Counted from the first letter of the stretch, positions 23,323-36,878 are shown. The stretch is DNA of 64,000 bases from Liquidambar formosana (GCA_039720395.1 CM077820.1:55682196-55746195), one strand, 5' to 3'. Notes: generated by a model from the sequence alone, not told the origin. Made by a program: numbers and translations.

Positions 23323-24848
23323 ATGGGAAGGCACTCTTGCTGTTACAAGCAGAAGCTAAGGAAAGGCCTGTGGTCTCCGGAGGAAGATGAGAAACTCTTG
23401 AGGCATATTACTAAGTATGGACATGGGTGTTGGAGCTCTGTCCCTAAACAAGCAGGTAACCTTCAACCTTGTGCGTTGAGTCTTTGCAGTGCCAATATAA
23501 TGCAGAACCAATGGTATAGATGGAGGAATTCAATTCACTTGGGGTTCTCTTTCTCCACATGATATGTTTGCAGGTTTGCAAAGGTGTGGGAAGAGCTGCA
23601 GGTTAAGGTGGATTAACTACTTGAGGCCTGATTTGAAGAGAGGGGCATTCTCACAGCAGGAAGAGAATCTGATAATTGAACTCCACGCAGTTCTAGGCAA
23701 CAGGTACTTCCATATTCTGTCAACATACTCCTTTCCAGAAAGTGTATTTATGTTTTCTCTTATATTCTGAAATTTTCTGCTGCCTCATCAGATGGTCACA
23801 GATTGCAGCTCAATTACCTGGAAGAACCGATAATGAAATTAAGAACTTATGGAACTCTTGCATTAAGAAGAAGCTAAGGCAGAAGGGCATTGACCCCAAC
23901 ACCCACAAACCTCTCACCGAGGTTAATGAGAATGAAAAGGAGAAGCCCCCAACAATTTCCAATAAACACAATGAGAAAGCCTCTGCGGGATCCAATGAAC
24001 TGAACCACATCGAGGCAGAGAATTCAAAAGAACCTTCAATGGCTGCAGAGCGCCACCTGCTTGAAGTATCTTTCAGCCCCAAAATCAACAACAGTAACGA
24101 TATGACAACACCCCCACCCACCCAGGAATTCTTCATAGACAGGTTTGGTACCTCCCATGAAAGCTCCACCAGCAGTTGCAGGCCTTCTGATTTGGTGGGG
24201 TATTTCCCTTTTCAGCAGTTGAGTTATGGGCCCAATATCAGTCTCTCCGTAAACCCAAATACCACTCTCTGCTTCAATCCAAACAGCAGGTCTTCTGATA
24301 TGATTTCTGAGTTCAATTCTAATATGATGCCCACCGTTTTCCCATCCATATCAAACTTAATTCTTCCTCCTCTCAAGCCTTCTGTCAGTCTTCCCCCTGA
24401 TAATCCTTCAATAGGTTCCTTCGATATCAATGGGGTCCAAAATTGGGAAGTCAGTTCCTTCAGTAACAATGGCAGTAGCAGCAATGGAAGCAGCAGCGGT
24501 ATTGAACTGCAAAGCAACGGCTCCTTTTTTGAGAACAACGCATTCTCGTGGGGACAGGCAGACTCTGGAAAATCTGAGAAAGAAGCCGAAATCCATCCAT
24601 TAGAAGGCGATCCAGAAGACAACAAATGGTCTGATTATCTTCAGACTCCATTTCTGATGGGAACCACGATACAGAATCACAACCTTCAACCTATGTACAG
24701 TGAGGTAAAACCAGAAGCACACTTCACAACAAATGGGTCAAGCACTGTTTGGCAACAGAATCAGCAGCAACCACCGTTACAAGCTGCTGCGGACACATAT
24801 ACGAAGGATCTCCACAGGCTGGCGGTGCATTTTGGACAAACATTTTAA
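23323..24848 (+). CDS. MYB61: R2R3-MYB transcription factor, MYB61/MYB50/MYB86 group
   Basis: Three exons, all canonical and intact: 23323-23455, 23574-23703, 23792-24848, giving 1320 nt and 439 residues. The N-terminus begins [20 protein letters not shown]. The R2 repeat (about residues 14-64, ending [20 protein letters not shown]) and R3 repeat (about 67-117, with [20 protein letters not shown]) have the regular tryptophans, and [10 protein letters not shown] follows. This combination marks subgroup 13. Arabidopsis MYB61 affects stomatal aperture, xylem and seed mucilage, and relatives act on secondary wall genes. The two introns fall at the usual R2R3 positions. The C-terminal 300 residues are Ser/Asn-rich with an acidic patch near [20 protein letters not shown], probably the activation region. 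The ATG is chosen because the family starts exactly MGRHSCC. The exact orthologue within the group is not settled. Confidence 0.93.
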
Positions 24849-26906
24849 GTCTGTATGTAATATGCTGAGCATCTGATTCAAAGAGAACTACAGAAGGGAA
24901 GTTTTTAAGTTTGACAAGGCGTGTAAATTAAAAAAGGAAAAAACAAATCTTTGGGTTACAGGTGTGTTCTATAGAAATTGGTTTTTGATTTTGTAAATAA
25001 GTCTGATACAAAGTTCTCTAGCATTTTATTACTGAATATTTGTGATGGGAAGAAGCTTATATATATATGTTCATCCTTTGTCCATGGAATACAATAGAAT
25101 TACAAAATATGTAAGGCTTGTTCCTGGCCTGTGTCTTTAATTTCCCTCTTCTATGCTTCACTTGTTTTGGATGAACAACAACTTGTAATTCTATGTGAAA
25201 GCAATTAATCAAAAGGGTTTATTATTTTCAACATAATGGGTGTTCTTTTTTTCAAACCTTTGTTTTCACCTTTTTCAGATTGAAAATCCATGGAATATTG
25301 TTACTTTTATCTGTAACATACCCAAGCCCCTTTTGGCTTTCTGGAACTCTTATAATTTCTGTAGTACTATCAATCTCTTTCTGTAGTGGTCCTTCTCACA
25401 TTGAAAAATACATGATAGTTCCATATATGCTTTTCAATGCAAGTGTCAAGCAACCATTTTCTTAAATGGGTGTCTATCACTGTCTCCTACAGATGGAGAT
25501 GGTTTTTACTCTTTTGACAGTCTACAAGTCACTGAATTGCTGTAAGATAAGAAGTTAAAAAAATAAAAACAAAAATAAAAATAGTTTGTGTTCCTTTGGT
25601 TTTCCTAGCTCACCCATGCCAGAAGACCTTGGAATGATATACTAGATGATAAGGGGCCGGGGTCTTCTCTTGCCAAGAAAAGATGGTTCTTCTTCACACA
25701 TGCACAAGCACACAGGGGTGCACACATAAAAGCAAACTAGATCGACAAAACACGTGCACGCACAATTTAACACCAGTGAAAAGCAATCCACCCGTTGGTC
25801 AAGAAGAAAGGAAAAGGACATTCAATCTGATACAGGCCAAAAATTCCGTCTAATAGTTTACTTGAGGTACGTACTAACGTTTTGTTGAGAAGGACATGGT
25901 AAAGCAAGATAGTGTCAATTCAAGTGAAGGAAATGATGATATATATTTATTTGTGTAATTATTTAGGAGGTGCATGAGTAATTCCATGCCATTTTTCCAC
26001 ATGTGGATGCTATGTGCTGCGCCCATTGTATGGGCTAAATTTCTTCCATGCCACTTATGGGAGAAGGGAGGGGCCAGGGGTCCCTCTGATCATCACTTCT
26101 CAATGTTGAAAATCCAAGATAGATTGAAGAACGAAAAATCCCAAGTGTTTTTTTCTTGGAACTTAAATAGGAGAAATAGCTGAGAGGATAAAGACATGTC
26201 CTGCCATTGAACAGCTGTAAAGTGTTGTGTCCTACATTGATTGACTTCTTTTTCTCTATAAATTTCATATCAAGCTATAGCCTTCGGAGGAGATAATTGA
26301 ATTTCATGGCATTGTAGGGTGGTAAAAAACAAGGGCCAGGATATGATGCATGTAACACATTCATGTGACCCCTTTTTGTGGTTCATCATCATCAACACCA
26401 TCGCTATTCAAGCGGTAACAAGCCTAATTTGCAACTGTATTGAGATATAGGCTACAGCCTACAGACATGTAAACACACCTTTTCACTCTTACCGAGTCAA
26501 TCTCTATGACAAATTTTTTTTTGATAAAGTCAATCTCTATGACAAAATTGAAGAGACATGTGATCTTATCATTAGAAAAGAAAACATCCAACATCAAGAT
26601 AAATATTCAAGGGGTGAAATACTAGCATATATGAAATATATTGTGAAAAGCCACTCAAGTAAATGAACCAACCATAGGAGCCAAGTATGGTGCATGGGTC
26701 GCGATGCAACTCCCTCACACAGCCGCAGGCCGCAGGCGTATCCTTGTGTCCATGTGCATATGTACCAAAAAAATTATTCTCCATGTTAGTATTACCTATA
26801 TTTTACTATGAACGAGCACATGTGAAGCATTATTGGAGCTGACCCTACAAACATTCATAGTAGAAGAAAACAAAGACAATGGAAAAGCAATATAGGCAGA
26901 CTGAAA

Positions 26907-26928
26907 GGGGGGGGGGGGGGGGGGGGGG
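26907..26928 (+). repeat. poly-G homopolymer
   Basis: About 22 consecutive G, very unusual for AT-rich plant intergenic DNA. Length is unreliable for most sequencing methods. A second run is at 36307-36330. Confidence 0.8.
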
Positions 26929-29193
26929 AGGTGATGATGAGATGGCAGTAAGGGTGAACACAAATTTTAATCCCAGTTTATTAATATTTAATGTTTGTTG
27001 CTTTTCTTTGGATATCTCTTGCTAGCAGGAATCAAATCATTATTAATGATTGATCGATGAAAAGGAATATGATGACGACAGTGATGATGATGGTGAACAT
27101 GTATAAAATAGCATCACCACATATATAATATCTCAAGATTTCCTTCTGGATGGATGGAAGATAAACTCACATGATTTACAAAGAAACAAGGTGAAAATGA
27201 CAAAACATATATCTAAGTTCCAGATTGCGGTTGAAAACCCCAAATAAGAAGATAAATTAAGAACACAAAATTTGAAAACTAGAGAGCAAATAAAATCAAA
27301 CTCACCTATCAATAAGCCTCCCAAGATTGCCACTTAATCTACCAAAGGAATACGAGTCTTCTTCGTAAAGAAAATAATAATATACAAAAAAAAATAATAT
27401 AAAATAATTAACAGAGATAACCAATTTTGCTACAACTTTACACACATAATTGTAAAACTACATTATTACGGGATAAAGTAAAATCAATTTTATGTTTTGA
27501 ACATAACTAGACTAAAACTTTATTATGATCCTAAAGATCATAAGGCCTGGCCTTGATTTAACGTGTTCGATCAAGAAAAAAGGGCAACCTTTTATTCTTT
27601 TCTTTTCTTTTTTTTTTTAATTTTTTTTTACTATACACAAGAAGGGTATGTGGAAGTAGAGTTTGACCCATCTCAAAGTGAGTGCCACCGACAATGTTGG
27701 CTGCGAAAGCATGGTCTCTTTCCATCCTAAAAGTTGTAGGGCATTGATGTGATACATGCATTCCATCCTAAGATTTTTGGCATATTGGTGAAGGTTTGTA
27801 ACTGATATATGGAGTTAAATTTATAGCCCCAAGCAGTGAGAAAAAAGTCAAAGTTTGGTATTTACATATGTATACACAGCAGTCGAGATAGTGGGGAAAG
27901 TTGATAGGAAAATAGAAGATCCGGCAATGGCTGCCTCTCTCACTCTGCCAATAATTGAAGGATCACTCACAAGTCTTCCCCTCAATCATTGGTAATAATT
28001 TTTGGAATCTCCTAAATAATGTGAATTTGAGAGACCATTGCCTGTATTTCCCATATATTAAAAATGAAATTATGGAGGGGATCGTGACATATAATACACA
28101 AGGACAGTACCATTAATTCTATATAATAATTATAAAAAAAGACTCCATATCAACTATTTGTACAGTTGGGAAAGGTCGCCATTAAGAGAGAGGGGCGTAT
28201 GAGATGTACGTTGTGGCATTAGGGAAAGATGCCTAGCTATGCTCTATGTATTTTTGCTCACTGTCTAACCACAAATCGACCACTAGCTAGCGCACAGACA
28301 GAGAGAGAGAGAGAAGATAGGAGGGTTTGGATGATTACGCACAGGTTTCAGAAAACGCACTGTTTTTGGCAAGTCAACGTCAGGACGTACCAAGATGGCC
28401 CGTTTTCTCACGGTATACTGTCCAAAAGTACAAAGATGCACTGTTGTAGCGTTGCAACTTTGACTAAATATGTTTCGTTCCCGGAACCTGCCAACCCAAG
28501 ATAATGCCAGGAGAATAAGATGAAAAACCTTCCAATTTTCTTTTTATAACCAAACAAAGAAAAATAGCTAGAATTCATTAACCAAATGGAGGGAAGTCTT
28601 TTTTTTATTATGAACATGACACAAGCTCATCTAATAAGAATATCGTTGTTGTTTATTGTTGTACGGGCCCAAAAGAGACAATGCGTCATGACTTATGCGG
28701 AGCAAGTGGTGGTACTAAAACCACTATTGCTATAAAAATAATACCCTCATCCATGTTTATGTAAATTGGGTTTGCAACTCTCAATGATTCTTCTATGTCA
28801 TATTCCTGCCTTCAAGACAACCATTTTGCCCATTCCAGTATTCCACAGCAGCATTAACATTTTCTAATAGAGCATAGTTTTTGGATCCTTCTGCAAATGG
28901 CCCCATTTTGCCCGCTACCTGCTCTCACCTCCTTGCCAAAACACTTCTTTCTTAACAACTGAACACCCTTCCTACAATTCTTCTGGACTAAGACCCATGC
29001 CTTTTAATTTATGCCATCCCAAGTTTTAGCTAAGTTAATTTCAGATTAGCAATGTGGAGTAAGCTGAGGATGACAGATTTTAGGTGGAAATTGTGCTTGG
29101 CTCCACTGTTCAAGTGATCGGACTGTACTTCCATGCTTAGCCCAGCCCTACAGAACCTCTCCAAAAAAAGTGAGTTACACCACCTGCATGTAA

Positions 29194-29309
29194 TTTTTTT
29201 TTTTTTTTTTGGGAGGAATACAGCTAGGCATGGGTGCAAACTGGGATCAAACTCCTGGGATCCCTCAAGAGCATGATGCATTGACCACTAGCGTCTCAGC
29301 TAGCTGCAT
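29194..29309 (-). mobile_element. tRNA-derived SINE
   Basis: Read on the minus strand: TAGCTGAGACGCTAGTGG (A-box zone), GGGATCCCAGGAGTTTGATCC (B-box zone), then a poly-A of about 17 (poly-T at 29194-29210 on the plus strand). Flanks CTGCATGTAA (29184-29193) and CTGCATTATG (29304-29313) may be a worn target-site duplication. It lies 3' of the pectin acetylesterase gene. Confidence 0.6.
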
Positions 29310-29775
29310 TATGCTTAATAAACTGTACGTATACACTCCTAGAACTCATTATAATCCAGTTGGTGTCGCCCACCCTCGTAGAATGTTAAAAGATCCTGGT
29401 TTTAATTTTACCTTCTTAAACACTCAGCTACACATACTATCCAACATCTGTCTGCTTTTCAAAACAAGTGTCAATTTGCCAATTTGGACCCAGGCAATAG
29501 TGTTAGTGTTAGCATACGCAACTCAATTTCATGGCTAACTATAACAAGAGATTGACGAAAAGACAACAGATTACCACAAATAATTTGCATGCACAAGACA
29601 GTGCTATAGCAATGCAAGAGGCTTGCTGATTACATTTGCACTTCTCAGCAAACTCCTAATTATTGTCTTCTATCAATTTCCATTGAATTGCAAAGTTTCT
29701 TTTAATAGTAAATGGGGAGAAACAAATTGCTCAATAAGATGACCAGCTAATTGAGCCATTAAATAATAACCTCAT

Positions 29776-30855
29776 TCATCTGAAAACCAGATTGTGGCAA
29801 GACTTGTCACAAGGGTATGGGCAATCAATGGCCTTGACGCCTGATCGATCAAAATACCAGTCTCCAACAGCTAATGCAATCGCCTGCACACCATAAATCA
29901 TATAAATAATATCATGTCTCATAAATCTTGTTTACAATAAATCTATGTGATACAGAAACAGATACAGGTGCTGAAAATGAAACAAAGGTACAAGGTGTCA
30001 CTCCCAGTCAACACTACGCAGACACAAGTCTCTTTGCACATGGTACAGAAGACAGAGAAGACAATAAAATGCACAAGACCTATGGCAATAGTGATTTAGG
30101 CTCTATTTTTTTTTTTTTTTTTTCCCAAATCAGTATTGTTCTGTTTGCCAGTCATCTACAGGCCTAGTTGGTTGAGGCATGAGATGCCAATATCATTTCT
30201 TGAAAGGCTTGGCATCAATTACTGGCATCTTTAAAGCAACCTAAAAAAAATTAGTATTGTTATGTTTGATTTTCCCTTTTAAAACTGAATATATTTCATA
30301 GAAGCAAACTCAGCAATTAAATCTACTGCGAAAAGAAAAAATTCAAGATGTCAACAAACAACATGTCTGAGTTGGATTCCATGATAATGGAAATTTTTAT
30401 ACAGGCTCCCCTCTCCATATGGTAGTTACATATATATGGTAGTTATATATATATATATATATATATGAGTCCCCTTCTTTTGAGGTTAACCTAACCTAAC
30501 TTTACGTTAGGTCATCCTCCAAAACCCTACCTTTGATCTGTATTTTGCAAAACCAACCATTGGATTAGATAGCTTATCATGTAGGAGATACATGCCAAAA
30601 ATCAAGTTGATCCGAGACTGATTACTATTCTATCCAAAACTTTTACAATTTTTAATCAATGAAAATCGCTCATTTTGGACATTTATGGATGAAGCAACTC
30701 TTAATCTCGGATCAATTTGATTTTTGGCATGCATGACTTTCACATGAAGCATATCTAATCCAACTTTTGGCTTTGCAAAATTCAAGTTACTGGTTGGATT
30801 TTGGAGGGTAACCTAACACAAAGTTAGGTTAGGTTAGGTTAACCTTATAAGAAGG

Positions 30856-30899
<44 letters not shown>

Positions 30900-33800
30900 A
30901 AACACACATATAGATTGCCAAACATTGAACAGAAGATGCAGCTCTAGAGTCTCGATAGAGTTAAATAGTGAAAGAGAATACATGTGGCTAACCCCAAATA
31001 ATTAGGATTGCTCTATTGAGTTGAGTTTACATTCACATACATTTATATATCTGTAGGGAGACTAAACTTATGATCTTTGATTTGTTATCTATGACAACTA
31101 GATATAATTAGAAATTTCAGGCATACCTTATTCCCGATAACAGGAGAATCATCAGCAAACCATGTATCCTGCCTCTCTGTCTGGCAGTGAGCAAAACATG
31201 AATTTATAAATATTCCATTTTGTTTAGAAAATGAGAAGCCTTTTATCGCATTCAGCATCTGATTCCTAAATCCTGTTACAAAGAATAAAATCAAAATTGA
31301 AAACCCTGATAATATTATATTACATTTTGAAGCTAATTCTGAAATCCAAGCTTCAGCAATGTCATATATGAAATCACCTTGCAGAAATCGGATCTGATAT
31401 GCAGAACAGCGCGCGTGATTCATTCTGCAGTCATGCCAGTTGCCACGAGGATCAGCTGATGCTGGAGCTAAACTGGCCTGGATCTGATTTTAAGTGGAAA
31501 AAAAGAAAAAGTTCACCTAGTTTGTTGTCTAAGTCCTTCTAATGGTATTCACAATGCAACCCATATCAAAATGTTGTACTCTTAGAGTTTTACAGAAACG
31601 CACTGACAGGTGAATCGGGATTATGAATTCTAAAGAACTGAAGTATTACCTGCCATGAATCATAGGCTGCATTGAGAAGAAACAATGGCGTTTTTACGCT
31701 GGCAATTATGTTCTGAGGGAAGAAGCACTGAAAAGAAAAGATTACATGAAAGAGCAAGGTGAGTCTGAGAGCAAATGACAGGACAGAGCATTTTCTACAA
31801 TCCTCTTATCCATTCAAGATATGTATTTTCCTGAGAAAAATAAAAGGGAAAAGGAAAATTGGATTACCGAAATTGGATCAAGGCGGTTTGTGCAAGAACG
31901 TGGCAGGCTCCTTTGGGCTCCCTGTGATAAATGTACAAATTTCCATGAGCAATCATGAACAGAATGATACATGACCAAAATCAACAAAGAAATTTTAGGA
32001 ACTCAGAACTTGAAATCCTTAGTAAGCATGAATACATTAACTTTTAAGTTGGCCAAGTTGCATAGAAAGTTTTTCAATGACAAAAAGGCTAAGGCTTTAA
32101 TACGATTTTATTTGAAAAATATTTACAAATTTCAGTCTAGATCACCCCATCGAGTTTTTTTTGTGCTTAATTAGTTCTCTTCAGTCATTATGTTGGCCGG
32201 TTGGACCTGAACCTGCACCTTACTAATGATTGAATGGACTTCTTTTACCTAATTCAAACACTGTGGAGGTTGAAATCCATAAAGAGAAATTTAAAGGATG
32301 CAAGATAGAATTTTTTCTCAAATAAGACTCATCAATGCAATAGTATAGACTAAGAAAATTTGAGGCAAGCATTCTGTGAACAAAAATGACAGTGCATTTA
32401 TCACCAAGAGTGCATGTTAAGGACATGAGAGAGAAGAGGTCACAATCCCTTGTGTCCCACTGAAGATTCCTTAGTCTAAAATTCTTACTTTACCAGATGA
32501 TGCGGCCGCCTGAGACACTGTTCCTTTAGATGAGGAAGAGTTAAAAGATTGGATGGATTTATTCCTCAAGAACTCAAGAAATTGACTAGCAAAGACATGC
32601 TTGCTAGAACAGCATGAAAAGAAAAGTTTTCAAATCTCCCGCTAAATCATCAAACTGATACAAAGCATCGCTTTAAACATCTATGAACTCAGTGGTCTTC
32701 CATAAATTAATTCAGCCTCCAGAGTTCAGTTAATTTTAACTCGAAGTGCCGTAGTTTAAGACTTCGACAAATCGCTTCCACTACTATGATGACTGCTCCA
32801 ATGGATGACCAAAAGTGAATTTTAAAACATTCACCATGTGCAGGACATGACAGATTTCTATTTATTATAACAAACAAGCTGCAGAAATTTAATTACAGTA
32901 CCTGCAAGTTAACCACACCACCGAAAAGATTCCTAAGGGTGCGCCCACCAGAAACATCAAACCTACAATTCCAGAGAGGTCCGCCAGTGAACATACTAAG
33001 TACTAATGATTAGCCAAGGAACAAATCCGTATATTCGTAGTAAAGGATATAACGAGAGCACAAAAGATAATTTGGTGTTTACGCATCAAGGAATAAGCCA
33101 GCATCACTAAGGCACTTCACTTTAGTGGTTCTTGGAAATAATTCCCGAAACTCATCACAGTGCAATATAGATGCTAGACCCCCAGCAGAGCAGCCGGAAA
33201 GAAGAGCCTGGAACACAATGTATTCATACAATTCAGGAAGAATAAAAATGTAGAGAGAGACACAGAAAGAGACAGAGAGAGAGAGAGAGAGAGGTAAATA
33301 AAAGCAGGATAATTATAAAACCTGGTGGGCATAGCGCATTCCCTTTGACATTAATTCATCCATTGCAGCTAACCATATACGTTGTCCTCTGAATTCAAGT
33401 TGTGCAACCTAAAAACAGAGTCACTGAAATTTAAGCATTTGAAACAATTCACAAACGTATAAAAATGATCCACAACTTGGAATTGACTCAGCACAACCAG
33501 ATGCCTGTAATCAATCAATCAACCAAATCATATAGATAATCATTACTCTTCCAAGCAATGGCATTGTCATTTACTTCACAGCTCCATAAATCAGATGTAC
33601 AAGGATTATTAATAAAGCTGAGAATTGGCTTAGTAGAACCTTATCAACCACTTAATTTATCTACAAGTTTCATGAGAATGTTCCTTCAACAAATCTGAAG
33701 AGCCAAAGAGTCACAATTAAAATATGTGCTGATCTCAGACGTATATATTTTCTGCTTCCCAACTAATCATAATTAGAATATACATAAAGGAATTTTGTCC

Positions 33801-36585
33801 ATATCTTTTAATTATTTTGGTAGTCAAGAATTTCCAACAAACTGTATACCCATATGATGCTCCATTTGGTCTCCAGTAAGACCGAAAGAAAAGAAAAAGC
33901 TATTTGGAGTTTAACAAGTGACAACTATTCTCAGTTTGGGACGCTCGAAACTTGTAAGATTCTAATATTTATTTATCTTCCTCCAACTTCTTTGCAGCAA
34001 AGGGTGAGTTATTATCATTTTTTCACTCAAAATATTTTAACTAAGGACACCAACCTTATCTTGGCTGTCACCAGTAAAAGAGGCACCATCACAATATCTG
34101 AGCTTTACTCTATTCCAGTTGAAAAAATCTACACATCAAAACACATCTGGAGTAAGAAAATGGTCATCATGAACAAAGCCAAAAAAAAGCCAGAAATATG
34201 GGAGAGCACATATTGATTTGTCTAGATAGTTTAAGAGGAAAAAACCAGGATTTTCTTCAACACGATTGCTCAGTATTCCTGTAAAAGGTATCTGCTTTTC
34301 CATATATGTTGATGATCCACGCCGGGTTTTTTTGCGGTAGACACATGTTCTTATGGTGTTACACCATCCTCCACCCTGCCATAAGATGTTTAACAAAGTC
34401 ATGTTAACAATCAAGGGCATCATAATTATAGCTGGAAAGATTTATGAGACATACATAGCCACCCTACAACACATATAATGGCATTCCAAAAGAATTAAAT
34501 AATAATAAATAAAGAAAAAAACTTCCCATGATCTTGGAGAACTTGTCATCAACAAATTATCAATCTTCTCACATTGCATCCAACATAATAATGTTAATTT
34601 TCCAAAACCATTTCCTGAATATACTTAATCGAAGTACTAAATACAGCTGAAATACTTGAACAAAGTTAAAACAAAGTAACGAAAATGATATAAAATACCT
34701 CATACACCACTTATAACATATTGTTTAACCCCATCGTATTAATTCATTCCTTCTCTAAATTACTATAAATTTTTCTTTCTTTTGCTATACAATTAACATC
34801 TGTCTACAGGTCTGCCTGCTTTGACAGAATAAAATTACGAGTGTACCAATGCTATTCAATGAGGCATGTGCATGGAAGATATGCTATTATGAGTATGGTG
34901 ATGCATAATATGAGATGAATGAGGCGTGTTGGTCAGCTTACTTCCTGGAAAATGACTAGCCAAAAGAATTAGGGCCAATTTGATTGTCCCTTTAAAATTG
35001 AAAGGATCAAGTTTCTTTTACAAAACATTTGAAGGTATGAATCCATCATATTTGATGTGTCCAACAATGAACTTGGAGGCATAATCGAGACTGACAATAT
35101 TGGGTCAATCTTGGGGTTTCATGAAATGCCATGATTTCAAATATCTACTACGCTTGCCATTTTTGTAATGGTCCCAGTTGAGACAATGAATTTATAAAAA
35201 AAATTTATATAAGACTCAATTAAGCAATTCAATTTCCATGGGGCTTCCAAATGGACCCTTGGTCATGTCCATTCATAATGGCTGATACGAAGTAGAAATA
35301 ATAGTATTATGTTGCATTACAATACCAAGGATAAAAAACATTAAAAGAAAATAGTAACAGAACAGAAAAGGTGCTTGATAGTTGTGCTTTTGTTAGGCAG
35401 ACGTGATAATTGCTTTTGGATAATGGAGAGCCCACAGAGAGAAAAATAGGCATGCATGTAAATTCTTGAACTTTCACCGGGAAAAATAATGCAGCAAGTA
35501 GATATTAGGAATTATTTGATGCTTTAAAGTTGTTTCACCAACCTCCAATTGAATGAGCCAACTGTTTGCACCTGATCCGTATCCGCGATGCAAATGATAC
35601 CCTGGTAATGTTCCATCTAAACAGACTGTAATAATGGGGGATACAAGGAGATAGATTAGGCCGAAATATGAGACAGATTTTATTACACAGAACACTGTAA
35701 CATACTTTCATTAGAATCTAAGACAAGATTAATGTGAAGACTTTACAAATTACAAGGGGACAGATGATTAGAAATTAACTAATAATAATCTTATGAGAGA
35801 AAGAGACGGAGAGGCAGGGGGTTGGGAGCAACCCATTATCAGGAGGAAGAAGAAAAGATGGAAAATATAGCAGGGTTTGAATAACACGATCAAATTAAGA
35901 CAGAAACAAAAATGGGACAATATAGATTATCTTTGCCAAACTCATCATAGTCCAAAGAGTCAACTTTAACTTCAGCATCATTATAATATCATAAATAAAT
36001 AATAAGAGGCTATATAGAACAAAAACATCTCAATCGACTCCTGGAACTAAAAAAGGAAAACATAAGGCCAAGTACCAAACCAAAATGCAAGCTGAAAAAG
36101 AACATTTTTTTTTTTTTTAATTTTTTACGAACACAAAAAATCTGAATTAAGTTGCCCATCAACCAGAAGTGATTTCATTTGAGGGTATCACAAAGGCAAA
36201 AATGCAAAGATCTATTTATCATTCTTTATATAATATATATATATATATATAAAGTCACATCTAAATCAAGCAAAAGTACACTAGGAAAAGAAAGGAAGGA
36301 AGGAAAGGGGGGGGGGGGGGGGGGGGGGGGTTAAGTGTGATGGATCAGCAAGGAAAAAAATAGTAGTAATGATAATAAAAAAGGATAAGAGTGTACCAGC
36401 GCGTTTGGCAGCAGCACCTTGAATGAGAGTAAGACCCACCATCAAAGGAGTAGCAGCTTTGGAAACTCCATAACCATAAGCCTCCAAATAAGAAAGCTCT
36501 GTCATATTCAAATCCTCAAAACCACAACCCATCTGCTCATAACAACTGCAATAAGAGCTCCAATAACCCACAAATGATTCATCAT
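29776..36585 (-). CDS. PAE: pectin acetylesterase (CE13 family), signal-peptide frame break
   Basis: A secreted wall enzyme that removes acetyl groups from pectin. Twelve exons, all GT-AG and in phase: 36585-36397, 35625-35543, 34375-34246, 34128-34055, 33408-33322, 33207-33083, 32962-32902, 31921-31868, 31727-31650, 31483-31378, 31272-31127, 29883-29776. The product is about 413 residues once a missing base is allowed for. Conserved segments in order: [64 protein letters not shown] (nucleophile Ser about 195), NAAYDSWQ (Asp about 291), [12 protein letters not shown] (His about 358) and [15 protein letters not shown]. The signal peptide [19 protein letters not shown] is in one frame (stop at 36508-36510). 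[17 protein letters not shown] and the rest are in another. Exon 1 measures 189 nt where 190 is needed, so one base is missing near 36523-36530. Introns are long (up to about 1.2 kb), and the last contains a palindromic element. Confidence 0.93.
30469..30859. mobile_element. palindromic foldback MITE in the last PAE intron
   Basis: The left end GTCCCCTTCTTTTGAGGTTA and, reverse complemented, right end GTCCCCTTCTTATAAGGTTA are followed by AACCTAACCTAACTTT-type repeats in both arms. The similarity continues inward: GCCAAAAATCAAGTTGATCC in the left arm faces GGATCAATTTGATTTTTGGC in the right. Nearly the whole 391 bp is therefore one hairpin. (TA)n tracts lie on both sides (30442-30466 and 30860-30895), consistent with insertion at TA. 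No ORF. Confidence 0.75.
36229..36330. repeat. (TA)n tract and 24-nt poly-G in PAE intron 1
   Basis: (TA)n lies at about 36229-36252 and a G homopolymer at 36307-36330, just inside the first intron (donor at 36396). As with the run at 26.9 kb, the G length should be treated as approximate. Confidence 0.7.
36507..36532 (-). other. single-base frame break at the PAE signal peptide junction
   Basis: The hydrophobic leader from 36585 runs into TGA at 36508-36510, while the conserved family N-terminus ([17 protein letters not shown]) is open in a neighbouring frame across the same bases. One missing base between the TGG Trp codon and GGT TTT would join them. An alternative start at the in-frame ATG of that second frame would give a protein with no leader, unlikely for a secreted enzyme. 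Confidence 0.7.
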
Positions 36586-36648
36586 GCCGTTCTGCGCTTC
36601 TTTCTCTTTCACTCACTCACCTGCTTACCTCTCTTTCTGGTCTCTATT

Positions 36649-36667
36649 TCTCTCTCTCTCTCTCTCG

Positions 36668-36701
<34 letters not shown>
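36649..36701 (+). repeat. (CT)n(TA)n upstream of PAE
   Basis: A compound microsatellite directly upstream of the PAE start codon (36585). On the gene strand it reads (TA)n(GA)n, probably within or next to the 5' leader. Confidence 0.6.
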
Positions 36702-36702
<1 letters not shown>

Positions 36703-36878
36703 ATCAATGGCACCAAAATCTTAGAAAATGAAGATCATATACATCTCCGAAGCTACTGCATTAAGTAAATTTCCCCTACCATAAATAAGAAATATTGATT
36801 ATAGAATATAGTCTTCTCCTGAGCTATATATATGGAATATGGAATGTGCATAAACATAAACTATGCTAAATTGCTAAT

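Larger units (their letters stand above)
24849..29775. other. intergenic, no gene recognised
   Basis: MYB 3' flank, then AT-rich sequence. A homopolymer of about 22 G occurs at 26907-26928. A SINE is at 29194-29309. No exon chain of coding character was found on either strand; the ORFs seen are short and isolated. Confidence 0.45.

Noticed and set aside
24224..24625. 133-codon minus-strand ORF
   Set aside because: Shadow of MYB exon 3, which is well supported on the plus strand.
30480..30845. AACCTAACCTAACC repeats resembling telomere DNA
   Set aside because: The plant telomere unit is TTTAGGG; here the unit is TTAGGT with irregular spacing and is part of the inverted ends of a MITE.
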